Assembly: GCA_964537075.1 (NCBI GenBank)
Contig: CAZIBB010000004.1
Location: 1-39,038, forward strand
Direction: 5' to 3'
Source: CAYTED01 sp964537075
GTDB lineage: Bacteria; Patescibacteriota; Minisyncoccia; Moranbacterales; UBA1568
Length of the DNA: 39,038 nt
The notes beneath the pieces are model-generated. The model was given only the letters and a program-made list of their open reading frames with translations, made no database searches and was not told where the DNA came from. Each line of letters begins with the position of its first letter. The first letter of the stretch is position 1. The position numbers and the translations under genes were made by a program. Below, piece by piece: positions 22,991 through 29,204 of this stretch.

Positions 22991-23479
22991 ATGACATTTG
23001 AAAAAGTTCTTTCGGGTGCTGTCCTGATGCTCTTGCTGGCAGTCATCCTGTCCTCGCCGCAAGTGCGTGCCGATGGCATGCATGGGGTGCGGGAGACCGC
23101 GACGGAGATTCTCGTCGAGGTGCCGAAGTTCTGCCGGCCGGTGAAATTTGTATGGGAAGCTCGGTGGGAACAAAATGCCGACAACGAGGATGCAATGTTG
23201 TCGTTTACGCAAGGAGATAAAAACGCCAAGATAGTCGTTGACGACTTACGCCATGGCGTCTTAAAATTGCACATTATGTGGAAAGGTGGTCAGATAGTTC
23301 GCATCCCGAAGTTTGATGCCAAGGGGAAGCCGATCAAGATCAAGCGCCTGAGCATCGCGGGGATGGGAGATGAGTTCGGAGATCTCAGCCAGGATAATTG
23401 GATTTTCATCCTGTCCGGCGTTCGGGCGACGACCATATCCCCACCGGTGCGTGTCGGCACCTGGGGGAAATGTTCATGA
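22991..23479 (+). CDS. small exported protein of unknown function
   Basis: A 162-aa protein with a clear signal peptide (MTFEKVLSGAVLMLLLAVIL, cleavage likely after VRA) and a mature part of alternating beta-type sequence (KFVWEARWEQN, AKIVVDDLRHGVLKLHIMW, DNWIFILSGVRA). I recognise no family. It has the most canonical Shine-Dalgarno in the window, GAAGGAGAT 4 nt before the ATG, unlike the leaderless or weak-SD genes around it, which may point to recent acquisition. The ATG at 22991 is preferred over 22973, which lies upstream of the SD. A strong terminator follows. Confidence 0.7.
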   Translation: MTFEKVLSGAVLMLLLAVILSSPQVRADGMHGVRETATEILVEVPKFCRPVKFVWEARWEQNADNEDAMLSFTQGDKNAKIVVDDLRHGVLKLHIMWKGGQIVRIPKFDAKGKPIKIKRLSIAGMGDEFGDLSQDNWIFILSGVRATTISPPVRVGTWGKCS

Positions 23480-23501
23480 CAATCGAAGAAGCAAGAATGG
23501 G

Positions 23502-23535
23502 GGGGAAGTGCATTCGCATTTCCCCTGTTTTTTTT
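23502..23535 (+). terminator. Rho-independent terminator
   Basis: GGGGAAGTGC (23502-23511), ATTC loop, GCATTTCCCC (23516-23525), then TG and eight T. One G-T pair. Confidence 0.9.
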
Positions 23536-23536
23536 G

Positions 23537-23542
23537 TATACT
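23537..23542 (+). promoter_or_regulatory. -10 box of the type IV secretion-like operon
   Basis: TATACT directly after the terminator T run; the ATG at 23563 lies 20 nt downstream. Same terminator-promoter junction design as at 16974. Confidence 0.45.
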
Positions 23543-23562
23543 GGAGAGGTCAACCATAGAGC

Positions 23563-25653
23563 ATGATCGGAACACAACACAAGACAAAAAGGTTTTCTTT
23601 GGGCACATTTTTTCTGATGCTTTTTTTGGCTCTTTCGGTTCATACTTATTTTGATATTGATACAGTTTATGCACAAGCGAAATCATCATCAGAAGTAAAA
23701 GCAGCCGCTCCGGCGGGTGTGCCTCCAGCGAAAACACCCACTACTTCCCCAACCAAGGAGAAAGATGCCTCTTGCTGGATATCGCCAATGTGCGTCGCCA
23801 AGGGTGCTCTCTATGGTATATTCAGTCTCTTCGCTTTTTTGGCGAGTCTTGCGGCTGCAATTTTTTCCTATGTACTCGATGTCTCCCATTTCCAGGCCAT
23901 CATGGACAATGCGGTGATCTATGAGATGTGGCGGATCGTGCGGGATTTCTTCAATCTCTTCTTCATCTTTGCTCTTCTCATCGTCGCCTTCACCACGATT
24001 TTCCAGGTGGAGAAATTCGGCGGACTCAAGTCGGTGTGGAGTATCGTCTTGGCGGCGCTCTTCATCAACTTCAGCTTCCCTCTCGCGCGCATGATCATCG
24101 ACCTCGGGAATGTGGCGATGTATTCGTTCATTACCGACATCTTCGGCATGACGGGACAGAGTTTGACGAATGGTATTCTCAGTACATCGGGTATCAAGGG
24201 GCTTTTTCTCCCTGGCGGATTTGATGATTCATTGGAATTCAAGTTTTATTTCATCGCCATCATCTGCATGTTCATGTTCGGCGTATCTTTCCTCATTCTC
24301 GCGCTCATGATGTTCTATCGGCTGTTCATGCTTCCGATACTCGTGATGTTTTCCCCGATCGGATTCGCGGGATCGGCCATCCCCGGTATGGGCGGGTTTT
24401 CCAAGCAGTGGTGGGACAAATTGATTAAGAATGTCTTCTATGGTCCGATCGCGGTATTCATGGTGATGATTGCGGTGAAGTTTCTCGAGGTATTGATCAG
24501 TTCCAATATCGCGAAAAATAGTACAATCGGACGGGATACGATTGTGTCTGCTGCGACTTCCGGCGACCTCATCGCTTCCATCGTCTATATGACCATCCCG
24601 ATCATGTTTTTCTGGATCGCGATCACCTCGGCGGAATCCCTGAGTTCCCAAGCCTCCGGCATGGCGAATAAATTCGGGTCGAATTTTTTGAAGAAGATGG
24701 GTGCGAAGTATAGCGGCTGGAATGCCGCTAAGCGCTTCGGGTCGGCATACAGTGCCGAACGAAAGAAGCGTGAAGATCATAAATTGCAAAATGGTTGGAT
24801 GACGAGTGGCGGAAAGTTGTTCGGTCAGAAGCAGAATAAATGGACGGATCAAGCGCATGGGGCGGTACGGCGTGGAGATAAGTGGTATGCCGGTATGCCC
24901 GGAAGTGCTGCTGCGCGTGAGCGCTTGGATACTTTGTATAGTAAGGAGATAGCTGAGAAAGCCAAGGAATACAAGGAAGGCTATGCCGATGAAGCGACGC
25001 TCATGAAAAAGATCAAGAGTGGCAGTAACGTTGAAAAAGCTGCGGCAGCCATCGCACTTTCGGAGGGAAAGAAAATTGACGGAGCGAAGAACTTTGTGGA
25101 TGTATTGGCGGCCGCGGGAAATGATCCGGGTCGGGTTGAGTCTATTTTGGAGAAAATAGGTGGAACAGGCGCGCTTCGTGATATGGGAGATACGGAATAT
25201 AGGGCGATAATGGAGAATATCGAAAATCAATTCAAGGGCAAGCCGGAGTTGATCAAAAGCATGAAGGCCAAGTTTGACGGTCAGATGAAAAAAGATGGCC
25301 ATGGGCAAGTATTAGTGAATTCTTTGGTCGGTCAGGTTAATTCTGATACGGGTGATATCTATAATCATGCATCGGCATATCAAAAAACTATGGGCAAAAT
25401 GTCCGTGGAAGAGCTTGGGAAACAAAAGATTAAAGAGGTTGATGCTAATTTCAAGGAGTTTGTCGTGACGCGAAGCATAAAAACGAGAAATTCTATTCAA
25501 ACCAATGATAAGGTCGCTGAAGATATCAAGGTGGCATGGGGAACCGTAGAAACACCTTTAGATACAGCACCAAAAGACGCTGCTGAAGCATCGAAGAAGT
25601 CGAATGATATTCGTGAGAAATTAAAAGCAGCAAAACAGCGAAGCGGACGGTGA
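23563..25653 (+). CDS. VirB6/TrbL-like multi-spanning membrane protein of a type IV secretion-like locus
   Basis: A 696-aa protein: signal-like segment (residues 14-37), a short Pro/Thr-rich linker, about seven membrane helices between residues 80 and 370, then a long charged soluble C-terminal region of about 320 residues. Helix content and the repeated IVRDFFNLFFIFALLIVAFT and FSFPLARMIIDLGNV segments are typical of the TrbL/VirB6-like proteins found upstream of prgI and virB4 in Patescibacteria. It would form the inner-membrane channel of a DNA/protein transport or competence-type machine. The C-terminal tail has no family I recognise and is rich in Lys/Ala, probably helical and cytoplasmic. 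Confidence 0.75.
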   Translation: MIGTQHKTKRFSLGTFFLMLFLALSVHTYFDIDTVYAQAKSSSEVKAAAPAGVPPAKTPTTSPTKEKDASCWISPMCVAKGALYGIFSLFAFLASLAAAIFSYVLDVSHFQAIMDNAVIYEMWRIVRDFFNLFFIFALLIVAFTTIFQVEKFGGLKSVWSIVLAALFINFSFPLARMIIDLGNVAMYSFITDIFGMTGQSLTNGILSTSGIKGLFLPGGFDDSLEFKFYFIAIICMFMFGVSFLILALMMFYRLFMLPILVMFSPIGFAGSAIPGMGGFSKQWWDKLIKNVFYGPIAVFMVMIAVKFLEVLISSNIAKNSTIGRDTIVSAATSGDLIASIVYMTIPIMFFWIAITSAESLSSQASGMANKFGSNFLKKMGAKYSGWNAAKRFGSAYSAERKKREDHKLQNGWMTSGGKLFGQKQNKWTDQAHGAVRRGDKWYAGMPGSAAARERLDTLYSKEIAEKAKEYKEGYADEATLMKKIKSGSNVEKAAAAIALSEGKKIDGAKNFVDVLAAAGNDPGRVESILEKIGGTGALRDMGDTEYRAIMENIENQFKGKPELIKSMKAKFDGQMKKDGHGQVLVNSLVGQVNSDTGDIYNHASAYQKTMGKMSVEELGKQKIKEVDANFKEFVVTRSIKTRNSIQTNDKVAEDIKVAWGTVETPLDTAPKDAAEASKKSNDIREKLKAAKQRSGR

Positions 25654-25663
25654 TAGAAAAAAT

Positions 25664-27421
25664 ATGGCAAACGAACAAGAAAATAAAAACGACAATCCAG
25701 CATATTATCCAATGTTCATTCCGGATGATGTGACGAGCAATAGGCTATCCACCGAAGAATCATCGCATTTGTGGCGTATTTTTCGTGCGCTTCCAGAATC
25801 TAGGCGAGCCATTATTGCTGCACCTGGAACAGCCGCTGGGATACGCCAGCTTCATGAAACTCTTCATTTGGGGGAATTTTCTGTTCGGATGGTGAGCCTG
25901 GTGGTACGAAAAATCCTCTTTGAAGAATGGGATGAAGCTATGGCGCGAGAACAGTTGTCCATCGTTCTTTCTGAAGAGGGAGGCGATGTTTCTTCGGTTG
26001 AAACCATATTGGATTTTATCAAAAAAAAGATATTTATTATTCAGTCAATACCAGAGGAAGGTGGCAATGTAAGATTTTCCCTCATGCAGGCATTGGGGAA
26101 ATTCGAGAAATTGGGTGGTCAACAGATAACGAATTCAAAAATAGTGGTGAAGGGGCAAAACGATCCGGTTCGTCCGACTATTTTTAACTGGCTCCGGGCG
26201 TATCGGGACGAGCTCGGCGTCGGGGCGCATGATGCGGTCGCACGCGGGCAATTCCTGTTTCATTCTTTGAATGGCAAGGGACTTTCATCCGAGGAGCGGG
26301 AGCAGGTGGGGATGATATTGAAATCGCTTGATGAGAATATGCCGCTCAGTGTCGATGTGGAACGACAGGAAGTGGTGTTCAGAGAACAGGGAACAAGGAA
26401 TAGGGAACAGGGAACAATGAACAGGGAACAGGGAACAACTGGTAGAGAACAGATACAAAATACAAAATACGAAATACCAAATACCACGTCGCTCTCGAGC
26501 GACGGTGGCAAGCAGGGAAACATTTCTCGGGCGGTTTTTGACTTGCCACCGGTCAGAGAACAGGGAACAGAGAACAGGGAACAGGGAACAATGAACAGGG
26601 AGCAGGGAGCAGGGAACAATGAACAGGGAACAGAGAGTAGGGAGCCGATACAAAATACGAAATACGAAATACAAAATACAAATCAGGGACGGCCATCGGC
26701 TTTCGAACAGGCGCGGGCGATACAGGAAGCAAATCGTGCATCGAGACTTTCAATATCGAATTTCGCTTCGGAAACGGTAGAGCTCGGGGAAATGGAAATT
26801 CCTCGCGAGGAAGTCCATGAGGCACCGACGCTTCGTCCGCGAATCGAACCGATCCCATCGCATATAGCATCACCCGCACCGCGAGCTATTTCCTTCGAAC
26901 CGGCGAAAATCGATACCTTTTCTTTCGGTTCGGGGAGGCAGAATACTTTTCAAGAGCGCCTGCCCGCCTCCGGAGGGGACGCACCTGCCTACGGCAGACA
27001 AGCCGCTCCAAAAGCGGAGAGACCGATGTTTACGAACGGGGATAATGTCGGGTCCGTTTCGTTTTCCACCAATCATGTGATGCCGGTGGAAAAGGAAGTA
27101 GTAAACAAGGAACAAGGAACAATGAACAGCGAGCAAACACTAGGAAATAATTCAAGCAGCGGACTCCGCCGGCTGGCGGATGAGACAGTGCAGCGACCGC
27201 TCCCAAATACAGAACAGCCTGCCCGAATCGCTACGCGAACCGTTGCGGGCGGGCGGACTCCGCCAGCCGGCGGATCAAACAGCGCAGCGACCGCTCAGCC
27301 GGTTCCGATACAAAAACCGACCGCTCCGATCAATCGCTATCGTATCACGCCGATGGGGCATAATGATGAAACGACTCATGAGAAGACTTCATCGCCCTAT
27401 GTGGTGGATCTCCGAGGATAG
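25664..27421 (+). CDS. repeat-invaded protein of the type IV secretion-like locus, function unknown
   Basis: A 585-aa protein. Residues 1-230 look like a folded, Leu-rich helical domain without a recognised family. From about residue 240 the sequence is low in complexity: two blocks of the 7-residue repeat EQGTMNR, each ending in QNTKYEI, then Pro/Ala-rich linkers. These blocks are direct translations of heptanucleotide arrays (26381-26485 and 26555-26683), and further palindromic repeats lie at 26958-27004, 27159-27202 and 27253-27296. Despite this the frame stays open to the last residues, so the disordered tail tolerates inserted DNA. It lies 10 nt after the VirB6-like gene. A linker or regulatory role in the machine is only a guess. 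Confidence 0.6.
   Translation: MANEQENKNDNPAYYPMFIPDDVTSNRLSTEESSHLWRIFRALPESRRAIIAAPGTAAGIRQLHETLHLGEFSVRMVSLVVRKILFEEWDEAMAREQLSIVLSEEGGDVSSVETILDFIKKKIFIIQSIPEEGGNVRFSLMQALGKFEKLGGQQITNSKIVVKGQNDPVRPTIFNWLRAYRDELGVGAHDAVARGQFLFHSLNGKGLSSEEREQVGMILKSLDENMPLSVDVERQEVVFREQGTRNREQGTMNREQGTTGREQIQNTKYEIPNTTSLSSDGGKQGNISRAVFDLPPVREQGTENREQGTMNREQGAGNNEQGTESREPIQNTKYEIQNTNQGRPSAFEQARAIQEANRASRLSISNFASETVELGEMEIPREEVHEAPTLRPRIEPIPSHIASPAPRAISFEPAKIDTFSFGSGRQNTFQERLPASGGDAPAYGRQAAPKAERPMFTNGDNVGSVSFSTNHVMPVEKEVVNKEQGTMNSEQTLGNNSSSGLRRLADETVQRPLPNTEQPARIATRTVAGGRTPPAGGSNSAATAQPVPIQKPTAPINRYRITPMGHNDETTHEKTSSPYVVDLRG
26381..26485 (+). repeat. heptanucleotide array 1 in the coding sequence
   Basis: Fifteen consecutive 7-nt units in perfect register, from AGAGAAC, AGGGAAC, AAGGAAT, AGGGAAC, ... 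to AAATACA, AAATACG, AAATACC. Two unit types (AGGGAAC then AAATACN) follow each other without a phase break. Confidence 0.9.
26555..26682 (+). repeat. heptanucleotide array 2 in the coding sequence
   Basis: Eighteen consecutive units in register (AGAGAAC, AGGGAAC, AGAGAAC, ..., CGATACA, AAATACG, AAATACG, AAATACA, AAATACA), the same two unit types in the same order as array 1. Between the arrays are GGTGGCAAG and its inverse CTTGCCACC. Confidence 0.9.
26958..27004. repeat. short palindromic repeats (CCTCCGGAGG and TGCCTACGGCA types)
   Basis: Two small palindromes close together inside coding sequence, next to AAGCCGC. Related TGCCnnnGGCA palindromes occur in the hairpin loop at 28214-28234, at 38020-38030 and near 38230. 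Confidence 0.5.
27159..27296 (+). repeat. 44-bp direct repeat read in two frames
   Basis: Copies at 27159-27202 and 27253-27296 share about 40 of 44 bases, each a GCGG...CCGC hairpin with an inner TCCGCC/GGCGGA stem. They are 94 bp apart, so they are translated in different frames (LRRLADETVQRPL versus RTPPAGGSNSAATA); similarity is therefore kept or created at DNA level. Confidence 0.8.
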
Positions 27422-27460
27422 AGATGTGAGTTGAGATTTTAGAAAATAGAAAAGAAGAAA

Positions 27461-27492
27461 CCTGGATCCCGGGTCGTAGCCTGGGATGACAG
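27461..27492. repeat. palindromic intergenic repeat
   Basis: CCTGGATCCCGGG ... CCTGGGATGACAG forms an 8-bp stem with one wobble; a common style of bacterial intergenic palindrome, here just after the repeat-invaded gene. Confidence 0.5.
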
Positions 27493-27516
27493 TAGAGGGT
27501 TCTGTACTGATGTTTA

Positions 27517-27525
27517 TGGTATACT
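27517..27525 (+). promoter_or_regulatory. extended -10 promoter upstream of prgI
   Basis: TGGTATACT at 27517-27525. Transcription from here would carry the composite hairpin (27534-27690) as a 5' leader of about 160 nt before the prgI ATG. Confidence 0.45.
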
Positions 27526-27533
27526 GAGAGAGA

Positions 27534-27690
27534 GATAGAGAGAATAGAGGCGAGGAAATAGGTGTGAGAATTTTTTTGATTTCAAATTTTTACAGCGGAC
27601 GCACCGCCTGTGGGTGGAACGGCCGTTATAAAAAATTCTTTTTCCTCATCTCTCGCCTCTAATCTCTAAACTCTATACTCTCACTTCTCA
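27534..27690. repeat. composite element: heptamer arms around family C core, copy 2
   Basis: A purine-rich 7-nt array (GATAGAG, AGAATAG, ...) on the left and a pyrimidine-rich one (CTCTAAT, CTCTAAA, CTCTATA) on the right flank the core near 27592-27626. The core is closed by GAATTTTTT (27568-27576) and AAAAAATTC (27630-27638). Fills the whole prgI leader. Confidence 0.7.
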
Positions 27691-27693
27691 ATT

Positions 27694-28089
27694 ATGATGT
27701 TCAATGTTCCGCAGTATATCGATGTCGAGGACAAGGTCGCGGGGCCGCTTACGGCCAAGCAGCTCGGGTGGATGTTAGCCTGCGGAGGAATACTTTTCGT
27801 CCTCTATAGTATTTTCGAACTGATTCCCTTTCTGATCATGGCACTCCCGATAGTGCTCCTGTTCGTCGCCCTGGCTTTCTACAGGCCGAATGGGCAGCCG
27901 TTCATCAAGTTTCTTCTGTATGCGATACTTTTTCTGTTTCGGCCGAAGGTCGCGGTATGGGAGCGCCCCGTGCGTCAGATGATGCCGAAAAAGGAAGAGG
28001 CGGTCGCAGAGATGCCGAAGGATGATCGGAAGAAGGTGACCATTACTGATCTGAATGAGATTGCCCGGATGATGGATTCACGAAGGTAG
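27694..28089 (+). CDS. prgI: PrgI family membrane protein
   Basis: A 131-aa protein with two adjacent membrane helices (residues about 27-60) and the PrgI family pattern: FNVPQYIDVEDKVAGPLTAKQ at the start and LFLFRPKVAVWERP after the second helix. PrgI proteins are inner-membrane parts of Gram-positive-type conjugation machines and are regularly encoded just before VirB4 in Patescibacteria. No clear Shine-Dalgarno; the start follows a CTTCTCAATT stretch of the upstream array. Two ATGs in tandem are possible. Confidence 0.85.
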   Translation: MMFNVPQYIDVEDKVAGPLTAKQLGWMLACGGILFVLYSIFELIPFLIMALPIVLLFVALAFYRPNGQPFIKFLLYAILFLFRPKVAVWERPVRQMMPKKEEAVAEMPKDDRKKVTITDLNEIARMMDSRR

Positions 28090-28096
28090 GCGGAGA

Positions 28097-28290
28097 GACG
28101 AGAGTTTAGATGATAGAGTTTAGGAAATAGATATAAAATAGAGATGAGAGGCTAGGAGATAGAGAATAGAGAGAAGAGAATCTTTCAAATAGCGGTTGCA
28201 CCGTTCCAAAAGTGCCTGCCTGCCGGTAGGCAGGGAACAACCGCTCATGAAAAATTCCCTAAACTCTAAACTCTCACCTCTAATCTCTTC
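28097..28290. repeat. composite element: heptamer arms around family C core, copy 3
   Basis: Left array GAGTTTA, GATGATA, GAGTTTA, GGAAATA ..., right array CCCTAAA, CTCTAAA, CTCTCAC, CTCTAAT, CTCTTCT. The core is AGCGGTTGCACCG (28191-28203) with GGGAACAACCGCT (28233-28245), and outer TTTCA/TGAAA pairs. In this copy the loop carries a nested palindrome (28214-28234), so one element has inserted into another. Confidence 0.75.
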
Positions 28291-28297
28291 TAAAAAT

Positions 28298-28996
28298 ATG
28301 GAATTTCTGACGAGATCAAAAAAAGCGGAGGGGTCGGGACGGATGAGCACCCAGAAGTATGTGGATGTGGAGGAAGTTCGCAATGGCGCGATCGTGCTCA
28401 AGAGCGGCGCTTTGCGTGCGGTACTCCTCGTTTCGTCGGTGAACTTCGACCTGAAATCAAGCGATGAACAGGATGCGACGATACTGCAGTATCAGAATTT
28501 CCTCAATTCGCTCGACTTTCCGGTACAGATACTCGTGCAGTCGCGGCGTTTCAATGTGGAGCCATACCTCGCCTTGCTGCAGGAAAAAGGAAAACAGCAG
28601 GAAAATGAATTGCTCCGTTTTCAGATTTCCGAATATCGGAATTTCATCGCGGGACTGGTGGAGACGCAGAATGTGATCTCAAAATTCTTCTATGTGATCG
28701 TGCCGTTTTCTCCGGTGGAGACGGAAGTGGGCGGATTTTTTCAGAAGATCGGATCGATTTTCTCCCCGAAGCAGACGCTTGCCGCGAATGACACCACCTT
28801 TGAAATGTATCGGAGTCAGCTGTATCAGCGGGTAGATCATGTGGCGGCGGCTCTGACGGCGACCGGGGTTCGTGTGGCGCCGCTCGGCACCGAAGAACTG
28901 ATCGAACTCCTGTATAACAGCTATAATCCATCACTTTTCACATCGGAAGTGATACGCGATATCGGAAGCGTGGAATTGTCGGATAAGCTGAGGTAG
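28298..28996 (+). CDS. VirB4 N-terminal-domain-like/TraC-like protein
   Basis: A 232-aa soluble protein. The region STQKYVDVEEVRNGAIVLKS through FPVQILVQSRRFNVEPYLALL resembles the N-terminal domain of VirB4/TraC-like conjugation ATPases, with no Walker motifs. It sits immediately before the VirB4 ATPase gene, so the N-terminal partner appears to be a separate polypeptide. The ATG at 28298 is chosen because the longer reading from 28196 starts inside the repeat. The C-terminal half (TFEMYRSQLYQRVDHVAAAL) is helical. Confidence 0.7.
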   Translation: MEFLTRSKKAEGSGRMSTQKYVDVEEVRNGAIVLKSGALRAVLLVSSVNFDLKSSDEQDATILQYQNFLNSLDFPVQILVQSRRFNVEPYLALLQEKGKQQENELLRFQISEYRNFIAGLVETQNVISKFFYVIVPFSPVETEVGGFFQKIGSIFSPKQTLAANDTTFEMYRSQLYQRVDHVAAALTATGVRVAPLGTEELIELLYNSYNPSLFTSEVIRDIGSVELSDKLR

Positions 28997-29000
28997 AGAT

Positions 29001-29199
29001 TAGAGATGAGGGTTTAGAAGATAGATTAAAACACAAGAGATGAGATGATAGAGTTTAGGAAATAGAAATAAACAGAGATTAGAAAATAGAGTTAAAGAAA
29101 GAATAGAGGATTTTCAAATAGCGGTTGCACCGCTCAGACAGCGGAACAACCGCCCTTGAAAACCCTCTTCTCTAAACTCTATCCTCTAATCTCTTCCCC
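29001..29199. repeat. composite element: heptamer arms around family C core, copy 4
   Basis: Long purine-rich left array (GAGATTA, GAGATGA, GGGTTTA, GAAGATA, ...), core AGCGGTTGCACCGCT (29120-29134) with AGCGGAACAACCGC (29140-29153), closed by 29106-29117 and 29156-29167 (one mismatch in 12), then a right array (TCTCTAA, ACTCTAT, CCTCTAA, TCTCTTC). It occupies the entire gap before virB4. Confidence 0.8.
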
Positions 29200-29204
29200 A
29201 AACT

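Noticed and set aside
24229..25308. 359-aa minus-strand ORF opposite the VirB6-like gene
   Set aside because: Antisense shadow with His/Arg-rich composition; no motifs.
26381..26682. CRISPR array
   Set aside because: The repeats are 7-nt contiguous units without spacers, lie inside a coding frame and have no cas genes nearby.
22811..29167. Integron attC sites
   Set aside because: The hairpins have paired GTTG/CAAC segments and unpaired bases, but the conserved part is the inside and the variable part is the outer arm, opposite to attC; no integrase is seen.
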